A DNA stretch of 64,000 nt from Prosapia bicincta (Eukaryota; Arthropoda; Insecta; Hemiptera; Cercopidae), in NCBI GenBank assembly GCA_036971475.1, contig JBAIZL010000007.1, positions 32,353,002-32,417,001 on the forward strand, given 5' to 3'. A model generated the notes under the pieces. That model saw only the letters and a list, made by a program, of their open reading frames with translations, had not been told where the DNA came from and made no database searches. Position 1 is the first letter of the stretch. Each line of letters opens with the position of its first letter. Positions 52,013 to 64,000 of the stretch are shown piece by piece. A program made the translations under genes and the position numbers.

Positions 52013-53027
52013 CTATGGTTGATTCTGCGTTTATTATGCCTTTTAAATGAGCAATCCATTTCTTGTAGAAATCGCAAAAACCATGAACTATAATTCATGC
52101 ATTTTTTTTAGAGCAAATATATGACAATTGCGATAGCTCCTATAATACTTATTATAGATCAATTCTAAGTGCACAATGCGAATCTATGTTCGATTCTGCG
52201 TTTATTATGCCTTTTAAATGAGATCTCCATTTTTTGTAGAAATCGAAAAATCCATGAAATATAATTCATGCATTTTTTTTAGAGCAAATATATGACAATT
52301 GCGATAGCTCCTATAATACTTATTATAGATCACTTCTAAGTGCACAATGCGAATCTATGGTCGATTCTGCGTTTATTATGCCTTTTAAATGAGAAATCCA
52401 TTTTTTGTAGAAATCACAAAATCCATGAACTATAATTCATGCATTTTTTTTAGAGCAAATATATGACAATTGCGATAGCTCCTATAATACTTATTATAGA
52501 TCAATTCTAAGTGCACAATGCGAATCTATGGTCGATTCTGCGTTTATTATGCCTTTTAAATGAGAAGTCCATTTTTTGTAGAAATCGCAAAATCCATGAA
52601 CTATAATTCCTGCATTTGTTTTAGAGCAAATATATGACAATTGCGATAGCTCCTATAATACTTATTATAGATCAATTCTAAATGCACAATGCGAATCTAT
52701 GGTCGATTCTGCGTTTATTATGCCTTTTAAATGAGAAATCCATTTTTTGTAGAAATCGCAAAATCCATGAACTATAATTCATGCATTTTTTTTAGAGCAA
52801 ATATATGACAATTGCGATAGCTCCTATAATACTTATTATAGATCAATTCTAAGTGCACAATGCGAATCTATGGTCGATTCTGCGTTTATTATGCCTTTTA
52901 AATGAGAAATCCATTTTTTGTAGAAATCGCAAAATCCATGAACTATAATTCATGCATTTTTTTTAGAGCAAATATATGACAATGCGATAGCTCCTATAAT
53001 ACTTATTATAGATCAATTCTAAATGCA
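52013..53027 (+). repeat. AGATCTCC HOR, truncated last copy
   Basis: It begins with GACTCTATGGTTG (52013), AGATCTCC (52221, with AAATCGAAAAATCC instead of AAACCGAAAAATCC), CACAAAATCC and GAGAAGTCC with TTCCTGC. It then goes to plain units with TAAATGCAC and a GACAATGCG unit near 52980, the last of that type in the window. Confidence 0.75.
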
Positions 53028-55086
53028 CAATGCGAATCTATGGTCGATTCTGCGTTTATTATGCCTTTTAAATGAGAAATCCATTTTTTGTAGAAATCGC
53101 AAAATCCATGAACTATAATTCATGCATTTTTTAGAGCAAATATATGACAATTGCGATAGCTCCTATAATACTTATTATAGATCAATTCTAAGTGCACAAT
53201 GCGAATCTATGGTCGATTCTGCGTTTATTATGCCTTTTAAATGAGAAATCCATTTTTTTGTAGAAATCGCAAAATCCATGAAATATAATTCATTCATTTT
53301 TTTTAGAGCAAATATATGACAATTGCGATAGCTCCTATAATACTTATTATAGATCAATTCTAAGTGCACGATGCGAATCTATGGTCGATTCTGCGTTTAT
53401 TATGCCTTTTAAATGAGAAATCCATTTTTTGTAGAAATCGCAAAATCCATGAACTATAATTCATGCATTTTTTTTTGAGCAAATATATGACAATTGCGAT
53501 AGCTCCTATAATAGTTATTATAGATCAATTCTAAGTACACAATGCGAATCTATGGTCGATTCTGCGTTTATTATGCCTTTTAAAAGAGAAATCCATTTTT
53601 TGTAGAAATTGCAAAATCCATGAACTATAATTCATGCATTTTTTTAGAGCAAATATATGACAATTGCGATAGCTCCTATAATACTTATTATAGATCAATT
53701 CTAAGTGCACAATGCGAATCTATGGTCCATTCTGCGTTTATTATGCCTTTTAATTGAGAAATCCATTTTTTGTAGAAATCGCAAAATCCATGAACTATAA
53801 TTCATGCATTTTTTTTAGAGCAAGTATATGACAATTGCGATAGCTCCTATAATACTTATTATAGATCAATTCTAAGTGCACAATGCGAATCTATGGTCGA
53901 TTCTGCGTTTATTATGCCTTTTAAATGAGAAATACATTTTTTGTAGAAATCGCAAAATCCATGAACTATAATTCATGCATTTTTTTTAGAGCAAATATAT
54001 GACAATTGCGATAGCTCCTATAATAGTTATTATAGATCAATTCTAAGTGCACAGTGCGAATCTATGGTCGATTCTGCGTTTATTATGCATTTTAAATGAG
54101 AAATCCATTTTTTGTAGAAATCGCAAATTCCATGAACTATAATTCATGCATTTTTTTTAGAGCAAATATATGACAATTGCGATAGCTCCTATAATACTTA
54201 TTATAGATCAATTCTAAGTGCACAATGCGAATCTATGGTCGATTCTGCGTTTATTATGCCTTTTAAATGAGAAATCCATTTTTTGTAGAAATCACAAAAT
54301 CCATGAACTATAATTCATGCATTTTTTTTAGAGCAAATATATGACAATTGCGATAACTCCTATAATACTTATTATAGATCAATTCTAAGTGCACAATGCG
54401 AATCTATGATCGATTCTGCGTTTATAATGCCTTTTAAATGACAAATCCATTGTTTGTAGAAATCGCAAAATCCATGAACTATAAGTCATGCATTTTTTTA
54501 GAGCAAATATATGACAATTGCGATAGCTCCTATAATACTTATTATAGATCAATTCTAAGTGCACAATGCGAATCTATGGTCGATTCTGCGTTTATTATGC
54601 CTTTTAAATGATAAATCCATTTTTTGTAGAAAACGCAAAATCCATGAACTATAATTCATGCATTTTTTTCAGAGCAAATATATGACAATTGCGATAGCTC
54701 CTATAATACTTATTATAGATCAATTCTAAGTGCACAATGCGAATCTATGGTCGATTCTGCGTTTATTATGCCTTTTAAATGAGAAATCCATTTTTTGTAG
54801 AAATCGCAAAATCCATGAACTATAATTCATGCATTTCTTTTAGAGCAAATATATGACAATTGCGATAGCTCCTATAATACTTATTATAGATCAATTCTAA
54901 GTGCACAATGCGAATCTATGGTCGATTCTGCGTTTATTATGCCTTTTAAATGAGAAATCCATTTTTTGTAGAAATCACAAAATCCATGAACTATAATTCA
55001 TGCATTTTTTTTAAAGCAAATGTATGACAATTGCGATAGCTCCTATAATACTTATTATAGATCAATTCTAAGTGCACAATGCGAAT
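53028..55086 (+). repeat. Twelve mixed monomers
   Basis: These include the GCACGATGCG unit (TGCACG at 53365), a T6 second tract near 53130, GAGCAAGTATATG, GGTCCATTC (53720), TTATGCATTTTAAATG with GCAAATTCC, and TGATAAATCC with AAAACGC. Many of these variants reappear in order at 58.5-61 kb. No gene was seen. Confidence 0.8.
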
Positions 55087-56796
55087 CTATGGTCGATTCT
55101 GCGTTTATTATGCCTTTTAAATGAGAAATCCATTTTTTGTAGAAATCGCAAAATCTATGAACTATAATTCATGCATTTTTTTTAGAGCAAATATATGACA
55201 ATTGCGATAGCTCCTGTAATAGTTATTATAGATCAGTTCTAAGTGCACAATGCGAATCTATGGTCGATTCTGCGTTTATTATGCCTTTTAAATGAGAAAT
55301 CCATTTTTTGTAGAAATCGCAAAATCCATGAACTATAATTCATGCATTTTTTTTAGAGCAAATATATGACAATTGCGATAGCTCCTATAATACTTATTAT
55401 AGATCAATTCTAAGTGCACAATGCGAATCTATGTTCGATTCTGCGTTTATTATGCCTTTTAAATGAGAAATCCATTTTTTGTAGAAATCGCAAAATCCAT
55501 GAAATATAATTCATGCATTTTTTTTAGAGCAAATATATGACAATTGCGATAGCTCCTATAATACTTATTATAGATCACTTCTAAGTGCACAATGCGAATC
55601 TATGGTCGATTCTGCGTTTATTATGCTTTTAAATGAGAAATCCATTTTTTGTAGAAATCACAAAATCCATGAACTATAATTCATGCATTTTTTTTTAGAG
55701 CAAATATATGACAATTGCGATAGCTCCTATAATACTTATTATAGATCAATTCTAAGTGCACAATACGAATCTATGTTCGATTCTGCGTTTATTATGCCTT
55801 TTAAATGAGAAATCCATTTTTTGTAGAAATCGCAAAATCCATGAAATATAATTCATGCATTTTTTTTAGAGCAAATATATGACAATTGCGATAGCTCCTA
55901 TAATACTTATTATAGATCACTTCTAAGTGCACAATGCGAATCTATGGTCGATTCTGCGTTTATTATGCCTTTTAAATGAGAAATCCATTTTTTGTAGAAA
56001 TCACAAAATCCATGAACTATAATTCATGCATTTTTTTTTAGAGCAAATATATGACAATTGCGATAGCTCCTATAATACTCATTATAGATCAATTCTAAGT
56101 GCACAATGCGAATCTATGGTCGATTCTGCGTTTATTATGCCTTTTAAATGAGAAGTCCATTTTTTGTAGAAATCGCAAAATCCATGAACTATAATTCCTG
56201 CATTTTTTTTAGAGCAAATATATAACAATTGCGATAGCTCCTATAATACTTATTATAGATCAATTCTAAGTGCACGATGCGAATCTATGGTCGATTCTGC
56301 GTTTATTATGCCTTTTAAATGAGAAATCCATTTTTTGTAGAAATCGCAAAATCCATGAAATATAATTCATTCATTTTTTTTAGAGCAAATATATGACAAT
56401 TGCGATAGCTCCTATAATACTTATTATAGATCAATTCTAAGTGCACAATGCGAATCTATGGTCGATTCTGCGTTTATTATGCCTTTTAAATGAGAAATCC
56501 ATTTTTTGTAGAAATCGCAATATCCATGAACTATAATTCATGCATTTTTTTTAGATCAAATATATGACAATTGTGATAGATCCTATAATACTTATTATAG
56601 ATCAATTCTAAGTGCACAATGCGAATCTATGGTCGATTCTGCGTTTATTATGCCTTTTAAAAGAGAAATCCATTTTTTGTAGAAATCGCAAAATCCATGA
56701 ACTATAATTCATGCATTTTTGTAGAGCAAATATATGACAATTGCGATAGCTCCTATAATACTTATTATAGATCAATTCTAAGTGCACAATGCGAAT
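55087..56796 (+). repeat. 10-monomer HOR, copy 1 (1,710 bp)
   Basis: The block starts with a unit marked AAATCTATGAAC and CTCCTGTAATAG. Markers repeat exactly 1,710 bp later: TATAACAATT at 56221 and 57931, TGCACGATGC at 56271 and 57981. Other marks are CTATGTTCG with GAAATAT, GATCACTTC, TTATGCTTTTAAATG (one base short), CAATACGAATC, ACTCATTATAG, GAGAAGTCC with TTCCTGC, TTGTGATAGATCC and CATTTTTGTAGAGC. Confidence 0.95.
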
Positions 56797-58506
56797 CTAT
56801 GGTCGATTCTGCGTTTATTATGCCTTTTAAATGAGAAATTCATTTTTTGTAGAAATCGCAAAATCTATGAACTATAATTCATGCATTTTTTTTAGAGCAA
56901 ATATATGACAATTGCGATAGCTCCTGTAATAGTTATTATAGATCAGTTCTAAGTGCACAATGCGAATCTATCGTCGATTCTGCGTTTATTATGCCTTTTA
57001 AATGAGAAATCCATTTTTTGTAGAAATCGCAAAATCCATGAACTATAATTCATGCATTTTTTTTAGAGCAAATATATGACAATTGCGATAGCTCCTATAA
57101 TACTTATTATAGATCAATTCTAAGTGCACAATGCGAATCTATGTTCGATTCTGCGTTTATTATGCCTTTTAAATGAGAAATCCATTTTTTGTAGAAATCG
57201 CAAAATCCATGAAATATAATTCATGCATTTTTTTTAGAGCAAATATATGACAATTGCGATAGCTCCTATAATACTTATTATAGATCACTTCTAAGTGCAC
57301 AATGCGAATCTATGGTCGATTCTGCGTTTATTATGCTTTTAAATGAGAAATCCATTTTTTGTAGAAATCACAAAATCCATGAACTATAATTCATGCATTT
57401 TTTTTTAGAGCAAATATATGACAATTGCGATAGCTCCTATAATACTTATTATAGATCAATTCTAAGTGCACAATACGAATCTATGTTCGATTCTGCGTTT
57501 ATTATGCCTTTTAAATGAGAAATCCATTTTTTGTAGAAATCGCAAAATCCATGAAATATAAATCATGCATTTTTTTTAGAGCAAATATATGACAATTGCG
57601 ATAGCTCCTATAATACTTATTATAGATCACTTCTAAGTGCACAATGCGAATCTATGGTCGATTCTGCGTTTATTATGCCTTTTAAATGACAAATCCATTT
57701 TTTGTAGAAATCACAAAATCCATGAACTATAATTCATGCATTTTTTTTTAGAGCAAATATATGACAATTGCGATAGCTCCTATAATACTCATTATAGATC
57801 AATTCTAAGTGCACAATGCGAATCTATGGTCGATTCTGCGTTTATTATGCCTTTTAAATGAGAAGTCCATTTTTTGTAGAAATCGCAAAATCCATGAACT
57901 ATAATTCCTGCATTTTTTTTAGAGCAAATATATAACAATTGCGATAGCTCCTATAATACTTATTATAGATCAATTCTAAGTGCACGATGCGAATCTATGG
58001 TCGATTCTGCGTTTATTATGCCTTTTAAATGAGAAATCCATTTTTTGTAGAAATCGCAAAATCCATGAAATATAATTCATTCATTTTTTTTAGAGCAAAT
58101 ATATGACAATTGCGATAGCTCCTATAATACTTATTATAGATCAATTCTAAGTGCACAATGCGAATCTATGGTCGATTCTGCGTTTATTATGCCTTTTAAA
58201 TGAGAAATCCATTTTTTGTAGAAATCGCAATATCCATGAACTATAATTCATGCATTTTTTTTAGATCAAATATATGACAATTGTGATAGATCCTATAATA
58301 CTTATTATAGATCAATTCTAAGTGCACAATGCGAATCTATGGTCGATTCTGCGTTTATTATGCCTTTTAAAAGAGAAATCCATTTTTTGTAGAAATCGCA
58401 AAATCCATGAACTATAATTCATGCATTTTTGTAGAGCAAATATATGACAATTGCGATAGCTCCTATAATACTTATTATAGATCAATTCTAAGTGCACAAT
58501 GCGAAT
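56797..58506 (+). repeat. 10-monomer HOR, copy 2 (1,710 bp)
   Basis: It is almost identical to copy 1. Differences seen: AAATTCATT for AAATCCATT near 56838, CTATCGTCG for CTATGGTCG near 56970, TATAAATCATG for TATAATTCATG near 57560, and GACAAATCC for GAGAAATCC near 57690. No length change occurs over ten monomers, pointing to a very recent duplication (or an assembly duplication). Confidence 0.95.
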
Positions 58507-61500
58507 CTATGGTCCATTCTCCGTTTATTATGCCTTTTAAATGAGAAATCCATTTTTTGTAGAAATCGCAAAATCCATGAACTATAATTCATGCATTTTT
58601 TTAAGAGCAAATATATGACAATTGCGATAGCTCCTATAATACTTATTATAGATCAATTCTAAGTGCACAATGCGAATCTATGGTCGATTCTGCGTTTATT
58701 ATGCCTTTTAAATGAGAAATCCATTTTTTGTAGAAATCGCAAAATCCATGAACTATAATTCATGCATTTTTTTTAGAGCAAATATATGACAATTGCGATA
58801 GCTCCTATAATACATATTATAGATCAATTCTAAGTGCACAATGCGAATCTATGGTCGATTCTGCGTTTATTATGCCTTTTAAATGAGAAATCCATTTTTT
58901 GTAGAAATCGCAAAATCCATGAACTATAATTCATGCATTTTTTTTAGAGCAAATATATGACAATTGCGATAGCTCCTATAATACTTATTATAGATCAATT
59001 CTAAGTGCACAATGCGAATCTATGGTCGATTCTGCGTTTATTATGGCTTTTAAATGAGAAATACATTTTTTGTAGAAATCGCAAAATCCATGAACTATAA
59101 TTCATGCATTTTTTTTAGAGCAAATATATGACAATTGCGATAGCTCCTATAATACTTATTATAGATCAACTCTAAGTGCACAATGCGAATCTATGGTCGA
59201 TTCTGCGTTTATTATGCATTTTAAATGAGAAATCCATTTTTTGTAGAAATCGCAAATTCCATGAACTATAATTCATGCATTTTTTTTAGAGCAAATATAT
59301 GACAATTGCGATAGCTCCTATAATACTTATTATAGATCAATTCTAAGTGCACAATGCGAATCTATGGTCGATTCTGCGTTTTTTATGCCTTTTAAATGAG
59401 AAATCCATTTTTTGTAGAAATCGCAAAATCCATGAACTATAATTCATGCATTTTTTTAGAGCAAATATATGACAATTGCGATAGCTCCTATAATACTTAT
59501 TATAGATCAATTCTAAGTGCACAATGCGAATCTATGGTCGATTCTGCGTTTATTATGCCTTTTAAATGATAAATCCATTTTTTGTAGAAAACGATAAATC
59601 CATGAACTATAATTCATGCATTTTTTTCAGAGCAAATATATGACAATTGCGATAGCTCCTATAATACTTATTATAGATCAATTCTAAGTGCACAATGCGA
59701 ATCTATGGTCGATTCTGCGTTTATTATGCCTTTTAAATGAGAAACCCATTTTTTGTAGAAATCGCAAAATCCATGAACTATAATTCATGCATTTCTTTTA
59801 GAGCAAATATATGACAATTGAGATAGCTCCTATAATAGTTATTATAGATCAATTCTAAGTGCACAATGCGAATCTATGGTCGATTCTGCGTTTATTATGC
59901 CTTTTAAATGAGAAATCCATTTTTTGTAGAAATCGCAAAATCCATGAACTATAATTCATGCATTTTTTTTAGAGCAAATATATGACAATTGCGATAGCTC
60001 CTATAATACTTATTATAGATCAATTCTAAGTGCACAATGCGAATCTATGGTCGATTCTGCGTTTATTATGCCTTTTAAATGAGAAATCCATTTTTTGTAG
60101 AAATCGCAAAATCCATGAACTATAATTCATGCATTTTTTTTAGAGCAAATATATGACAATTGCGATAGCTCCTATAATACTTATTATAGATCAATTCTAA
60201 GTGCACAATGCGAATCTATGGTCGATTCTGCGTTTATTATGCCTTTTAAATGAGAAATCCATTTTTTGTAGAAATCGCAAAATCCATGAACTATAATTCA
60301 TGCATTTTTTTAGAGCAAATATATGACAATTGCGATAGCTCCTATAATACTTATTATAGATCAATTCTAAGTGCACAATGCGAATCTATGGTCGATTCTG
60401 CGTTTATTATGCCTTTGAAATGAGAAATCCATTTTTTGTAGAAATCGCAAAATCCATGAAATATAATTCATTCATTTTTTTTAGAGCAAATATATGACAA
60501 TTGCGATAGCTCCTATAATACTTATTATAGATCAATTCTAAGTGCACGATGCGAATCTATGGTCGATTCTGCGTTTATTATGCCTTTTAAATGAGAAATC
60601 CATTTTTTGTAGAAATCGCAATATCCATGAACTATAATTCATGCATTTTTTTTTGAGCAAATATATGACAATTGCGATAGCTCCTATAATAGTTATTATA
60701 GATCAATTCTAAGTACACAATGCGAATCTATGGTCGATTCTGCGTTTATTATGCCTTTTAAAAGAGAAATCCATTTTTTGTAGAAATTGCAAAATCCATG
60801 AACTATAATTCATGCATTTTTTTAGAGCAAATATATGACAATTGCGATAGCTCCTATAATACTTATTATAGATCAATTCTAAGTGCACAATGCGAATCTA
60901 TGGTCCATTCTGCGTTTATTATGCCTTTTAAATGAGAAATCCATTTTTTGTAGAAATCGCAAAATCCATGAACTATAATTCATGCATTTTTTTTAGAGCA
61001 AATATATGACAATTGCGATAGCTCCTATAATACTTATTATAGATCAATTCTAAGTGCACAATGCGAATCTATGGTCGATTCTGCGTTTATTATGCCTTTT
61101 AAATGAGAAATTCATTTTTTGTAGAAATCGCAAAATCCATGAACTATAATTCATGCATTTGTTTTAGAGCAAATATATGACAATTGCGATAGCTCCTATA
61201 ATACATATTATAGATCAATTCTAAGTGCACAATGCGAATCTATGGTCGATTCTGCGTTTATTATGCCTTTTAATTGAGAAATCCATTTTTTGTAGAAATC
61301 GCAAAATTCATGAACTATAATTCATGCATTTTTTTTAGAGCAAATATATGACAATTGCGATAGCTCCTATAATACTTATTATAGATCAATTCTAAGTGCA
61401 CAATGCGAATCTATGGTCGATTCTGCGTTTATTATGCCTTTTAAATGAGAAATCCATTGTTTGTAGAAATCGCAAAATCCATGAACTATAATTCATGCAT

Positions 61501-64000
61501 TTTTTTTAGAGCAAATATATGACAATTGCGATAGCTCCTATAATACTTACTATAGATCAACTCTAAGTGCACAATGCGAATCTATGGTCGATTCTGCGTT
61601 TATTATGCCTTTTAAATGAGAAATCCATTTTTTGTAGAAATCGCAAAATCCATGAACTATAATTCATGCATTTTTTTTTAGAGCAAATATATGACAATTG
61701 CGATAGCTCCTATAATAGTTATTATAGATCAATTCTAAGTGCACAATGCGAATCTATGGTCGATTCTGCGTTTATTATGCATTTTAAATGAGAAATCCAT
61801 TTTTTGTAGAAATCGCAAATTCCATGAACTATAATTCATGCATTTTTTTTAGAGCAAATATATGACAATTGCGATAGCTCCTATAATACTTATTATAGAT
61901 CAATTCTAAGTGCACAATGCGAATCTATGGTCGATTCTGCGTTTATTATGCCTTTTAAATGAGAAATCCATTTTTTGTAGAAATCACAAAATCCATGAAC
62001 TATAATTCATGCATTTTTTTTAGAGCAAATATATGACAATTGCGATAGCTCCTATAATACTTATTATAGATCAATTCTAAGTGCACAATGCGAATCTATG
62101 ATCGATTCTGCGTTTATTATGCCTTTTAAATGAGAAATCCATTTTTTGTAGAAATCGCAAAATCTATGAACTATAATTCATGCATTTTTTTTAGAGCAAA
62201 TATATGACAATTGCGATAGCTCCTGTAATAGTTATTATAGATCAATTCTAAGTGCACAATGCGAATCTATGGTCGATTCTGCGTTTATTATGCCTTTTAA
62301 ATGAGAAATCCATTTTTTGTAGAAATCGCAAAATCCATGAACTATAATTCATGCATTTTTTTTAGAGCAAATATATGACAATTGCGATAGCTCCTATAAT
62401 ACTTATTATAGATCAATTCTAAGTGCACAATGCGAATCTATGTTCGATTCTGCGTTTATTATGCCTTTTAAATGAGAAATCCATTTTTTGTAGAAATCGC
62501 AAAATCCATGAAATATAATTCATGCATTTTTTTTAGAGCAAATATATGACAATTGCGATAGCTCCTATAATACTTATTATAGATCACTTCTAAGTGCACA
62601 ATGCGAATCTATGGTCGATTCTGCGTTTATTATGCCTTTTAAATGAGAAATCCATTTTTTGTAGAAATCACAAAATCCATGAACTATAATTCATGCATTT
62701 TTTTTTAGAGCAAATATATGACAATTGCGATAGCTCCTATAATACTTATTATAGATCATTTCTAAGTGCACAATGCGAATCTATGGTCGATTCTGCGTTT
62801 ATTATGCCTTTTAAATGAGAAGTCCATTTTTTGTAGAAATCGCAAAATCCATGAACTATAATTCATGCATTTTTTTTAGAGCAAATATATGACAATTGCG
62901 ATAGCTCCTATAATACTTATTATAGATCAATTCTAAGTGCACAATGCGAATCTATGGTCGATTCTGCGTTTATTATGCCTTTTAAATGAGAAATCCATTT
63001 TTTGTAGAAATCGCAAAATCCATGAACTATAATTCATGCATTTTTTTTAGAGCAAATATATGACAATTGCGATAGCTCCTATAATACTTATTATAGATCA
63101 ATTCTAAGTGCACAATGCGAATCTATGGTCGATTCTGCGTTTATTATGCCTTTTAAATGAGAAATACATTTTTTGTAGAAATCGCAAAATCCATGAACTA
63201 TAATTCATGCATTTTTTTTAGAGCAAATATATGACAATTGCGATAGCTCCTATAATACTTATTATAGATCAACTCTAAGTGCACAATGCGAATCTATGGT
63301 CGATTCTGCGTTTATTATGCCTTTTAAATGAGAAATCCATTTTTTGTAGAAATCGCAAAATCCATGAACTATAATTCATGCATTTTTTTTTAGAGCAAAT
63401 ATATGACAATTGCGATAGCTCCTATAATAGTTATTATAGATCAATTATAAGTGCACAATGCGAATCTATGGTCGATTCTGCGTTTATTATGCATTTTAAA
63501 TGAGAAATCCATTTTTTGTAGAAATCGCAAATTTCATGAACTATAATTCATGCATTTTTTTTAGAGCAAATATATGACAATTGCGATAGCTCCTATAATA
63601 CTTATTATAGATCAATTCTAAGTGCACAATGCGAATCTATGGTCGATTCTGCGTTTATTATGCCTTTTAAATGAGAAATCCATTTTTTGTAGAAATCGCA
63701 AAATCTATGAACTACAATTCATGCATTTTTTTTAGAGCAAATATATGACAATTGCGATAGCTCCTATAATACTTATTATAGATCAATTCTAAGTGCACAA
63801 TGCGAATCTATGGTCGATTCTGCGTTTATTATGCCTTTTAAATGAGAAATCCATTTTTTGTAGAAATCGCAAAATCCATGAACTATAATTCATGCATTTT
63901 TTTTAGAGCAAATATATGACAATTGCGATAGCTCCTATAATACTTATTATAGATCAATTCTAAGTGCACAATACGAATCTATGTTCGATTCTGCGTTTAT
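58507..64000 (+). repeat. About 32 monomers with 15- and 10-monomer spacings, running off the window
   Basis: TTATGCATTTTAAATG with GCAAATTCC occurs in the units starting at 59191, 61754 and 63466 (2,563 and 1,712 bp apart). GGTCCATTC starts at 58507 and 60898. AAATCTATGAAC with CTCCTGTAATAG returns near 62161, followed by CTATGTTCG, GAAATAT and GATCACTTC as in the 1,710-bp HOR. The window ends inside a unit marked CAATACGAATCTATGTTCG, so a further related copy probably continues outside. No gene was seen. Confidence 0.8.

Larger units (their letters stand above)
1..64000 (+). repeat. 171-bp satellite DNA array, about 375 head-to-tail monomers
   Basis: The motif CTATGGTC recurs at 1, 172, 343, 513, 684 and so on to the window end, giving a unit of 171 bp (170 or 172 when the T-tract loses or gains a base). 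All copies read in the same orientation and no inverted block or unique insertion was seen. The first monomer has 51 G+C in 171 bases (about 30%). Neighbouring copies differ by a few substitutions and short indels only. Known eukaryotic centromeric and heterochromatic satellites often have units of this size, so a centromeric or pericentromeric origin is likely, but the sequence alone does not prove it. Neither edge of the array is in the window. I do not recognise the family by name. Confidence 0.98.

Noticed and set aside
53175..53369. 64-codon open frame on the minus strand
   Set aside because: It arises from small indels (seven-T first tract near 53250 and a changed dyad); all other monomers close this frame. 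It is not a gene.
1..64000. Primate alpha satellite, because the unit is 171 bp
   Set aside because: No CENP-B box and no recognisable alpha consensus words; the length match appears coincidental.
1..64000. CRISPR array or other direct-repeat system with spacers
   Set aside because: Repeats are contiguous with no variable spacers; the unit is far longer than CRISPR repeats.
1..64000. Transposable element, retroelement or helitron remnants
   Set aside because: No LTRs, target-site duplications, coding remnants or non-satellite insertions were seen. The longest irregular piece (41335-41594) is made of satellite words.
1..64000. tRNA, rRNA, snRNA genes or telomere repeats
   Set aside because: No tRNA-like A/B boxes, rRNA-like stretches or G-rich telomeric motifs are visible in the consensus or its variants.
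1..64000. Firm claim that this is a centromere
   Set aside because: Unit size, HORs and dyads fit, but heterochromatic knobs and subtelomeric arrays can look the same; no chromatin evidence is in the sequence.

Overview
The whole 64 kb is one uninterrupted tandem satellite array. A 171-bp, AT-rich unit (about 30% GC, counted on the first copy) repeats head-to-tail about 375 times, always on the same strand. No gene, RNA gene, transposon, CRISPR array or unique sequence was found, and both window edges lie inside the array. The organism can only be called a eukaryote with a large satellite array, probably centromeric, pericentromeric or heterochromatic. The unit length is in the usual nucleosome-sized range of such satellites. 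Frequent CpG-to-TpG/CpA differences between copies fit a CpG-methylating host. I do not recognise the family. It is not primate alpha satellite despite the same 171-bp length.

Layout. I number the monomer from the motif CTATGGTC (position 1 of the window = monomer position 1). Diagnostic variants recur at fixed long spacings, so the array is built of higher-order repeats (HORs). 513-7492: 17-monomer HOR, two copies plus a shortened third. 7493-8689: transition. 8690-11077: two copies of a 7-monomer HOR. 11078-18325: mixed monomers with a 9-monomer spacing marked by a 123-bp deleted unit. 18326-21378: two copies of a 9-monomer HOR. 21379-29390: mixed, with short 2-4-monomer duplications. 29391-41163: one HOR family in 8, 18, 7, 15, 12 and 9-monomer versions. 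41164-42106: a disrupted stretch with a 260-bp rearranged monomer. 42107-46890: two copies of a 14-monomer HOR. 47573-53027: HOR in 5, 10 and 11-monomer versions. 55087-58506: two almost identical 10-monomer copies of exactly 1,710 bp. 58507-64000: related monomers with 15- and 10-monomer spacings.

Three zones can be told apart by private variants: about 1-24 kb (CATCC before the T-tract), 24-53 kb (GACAATGCG, a 2-nt deletion) and 47-64 kb (GATCACTTC). Each monomer carries two dyad symmetries centred about 58 bp apart, and two T-tracts within a 16-nt internal direct repeat offset by 43 bp. The most informative sites are the 260-bp rearranged monomer at 41335-41594, the chimeric monomer at 40482-40652 that records an unequal exchange, and monomers in which both dyads are perfect palindromes.

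All coordinates and spacings were counted by eye. HOR borders are set at monomer starts and may be off by up to one monomer.
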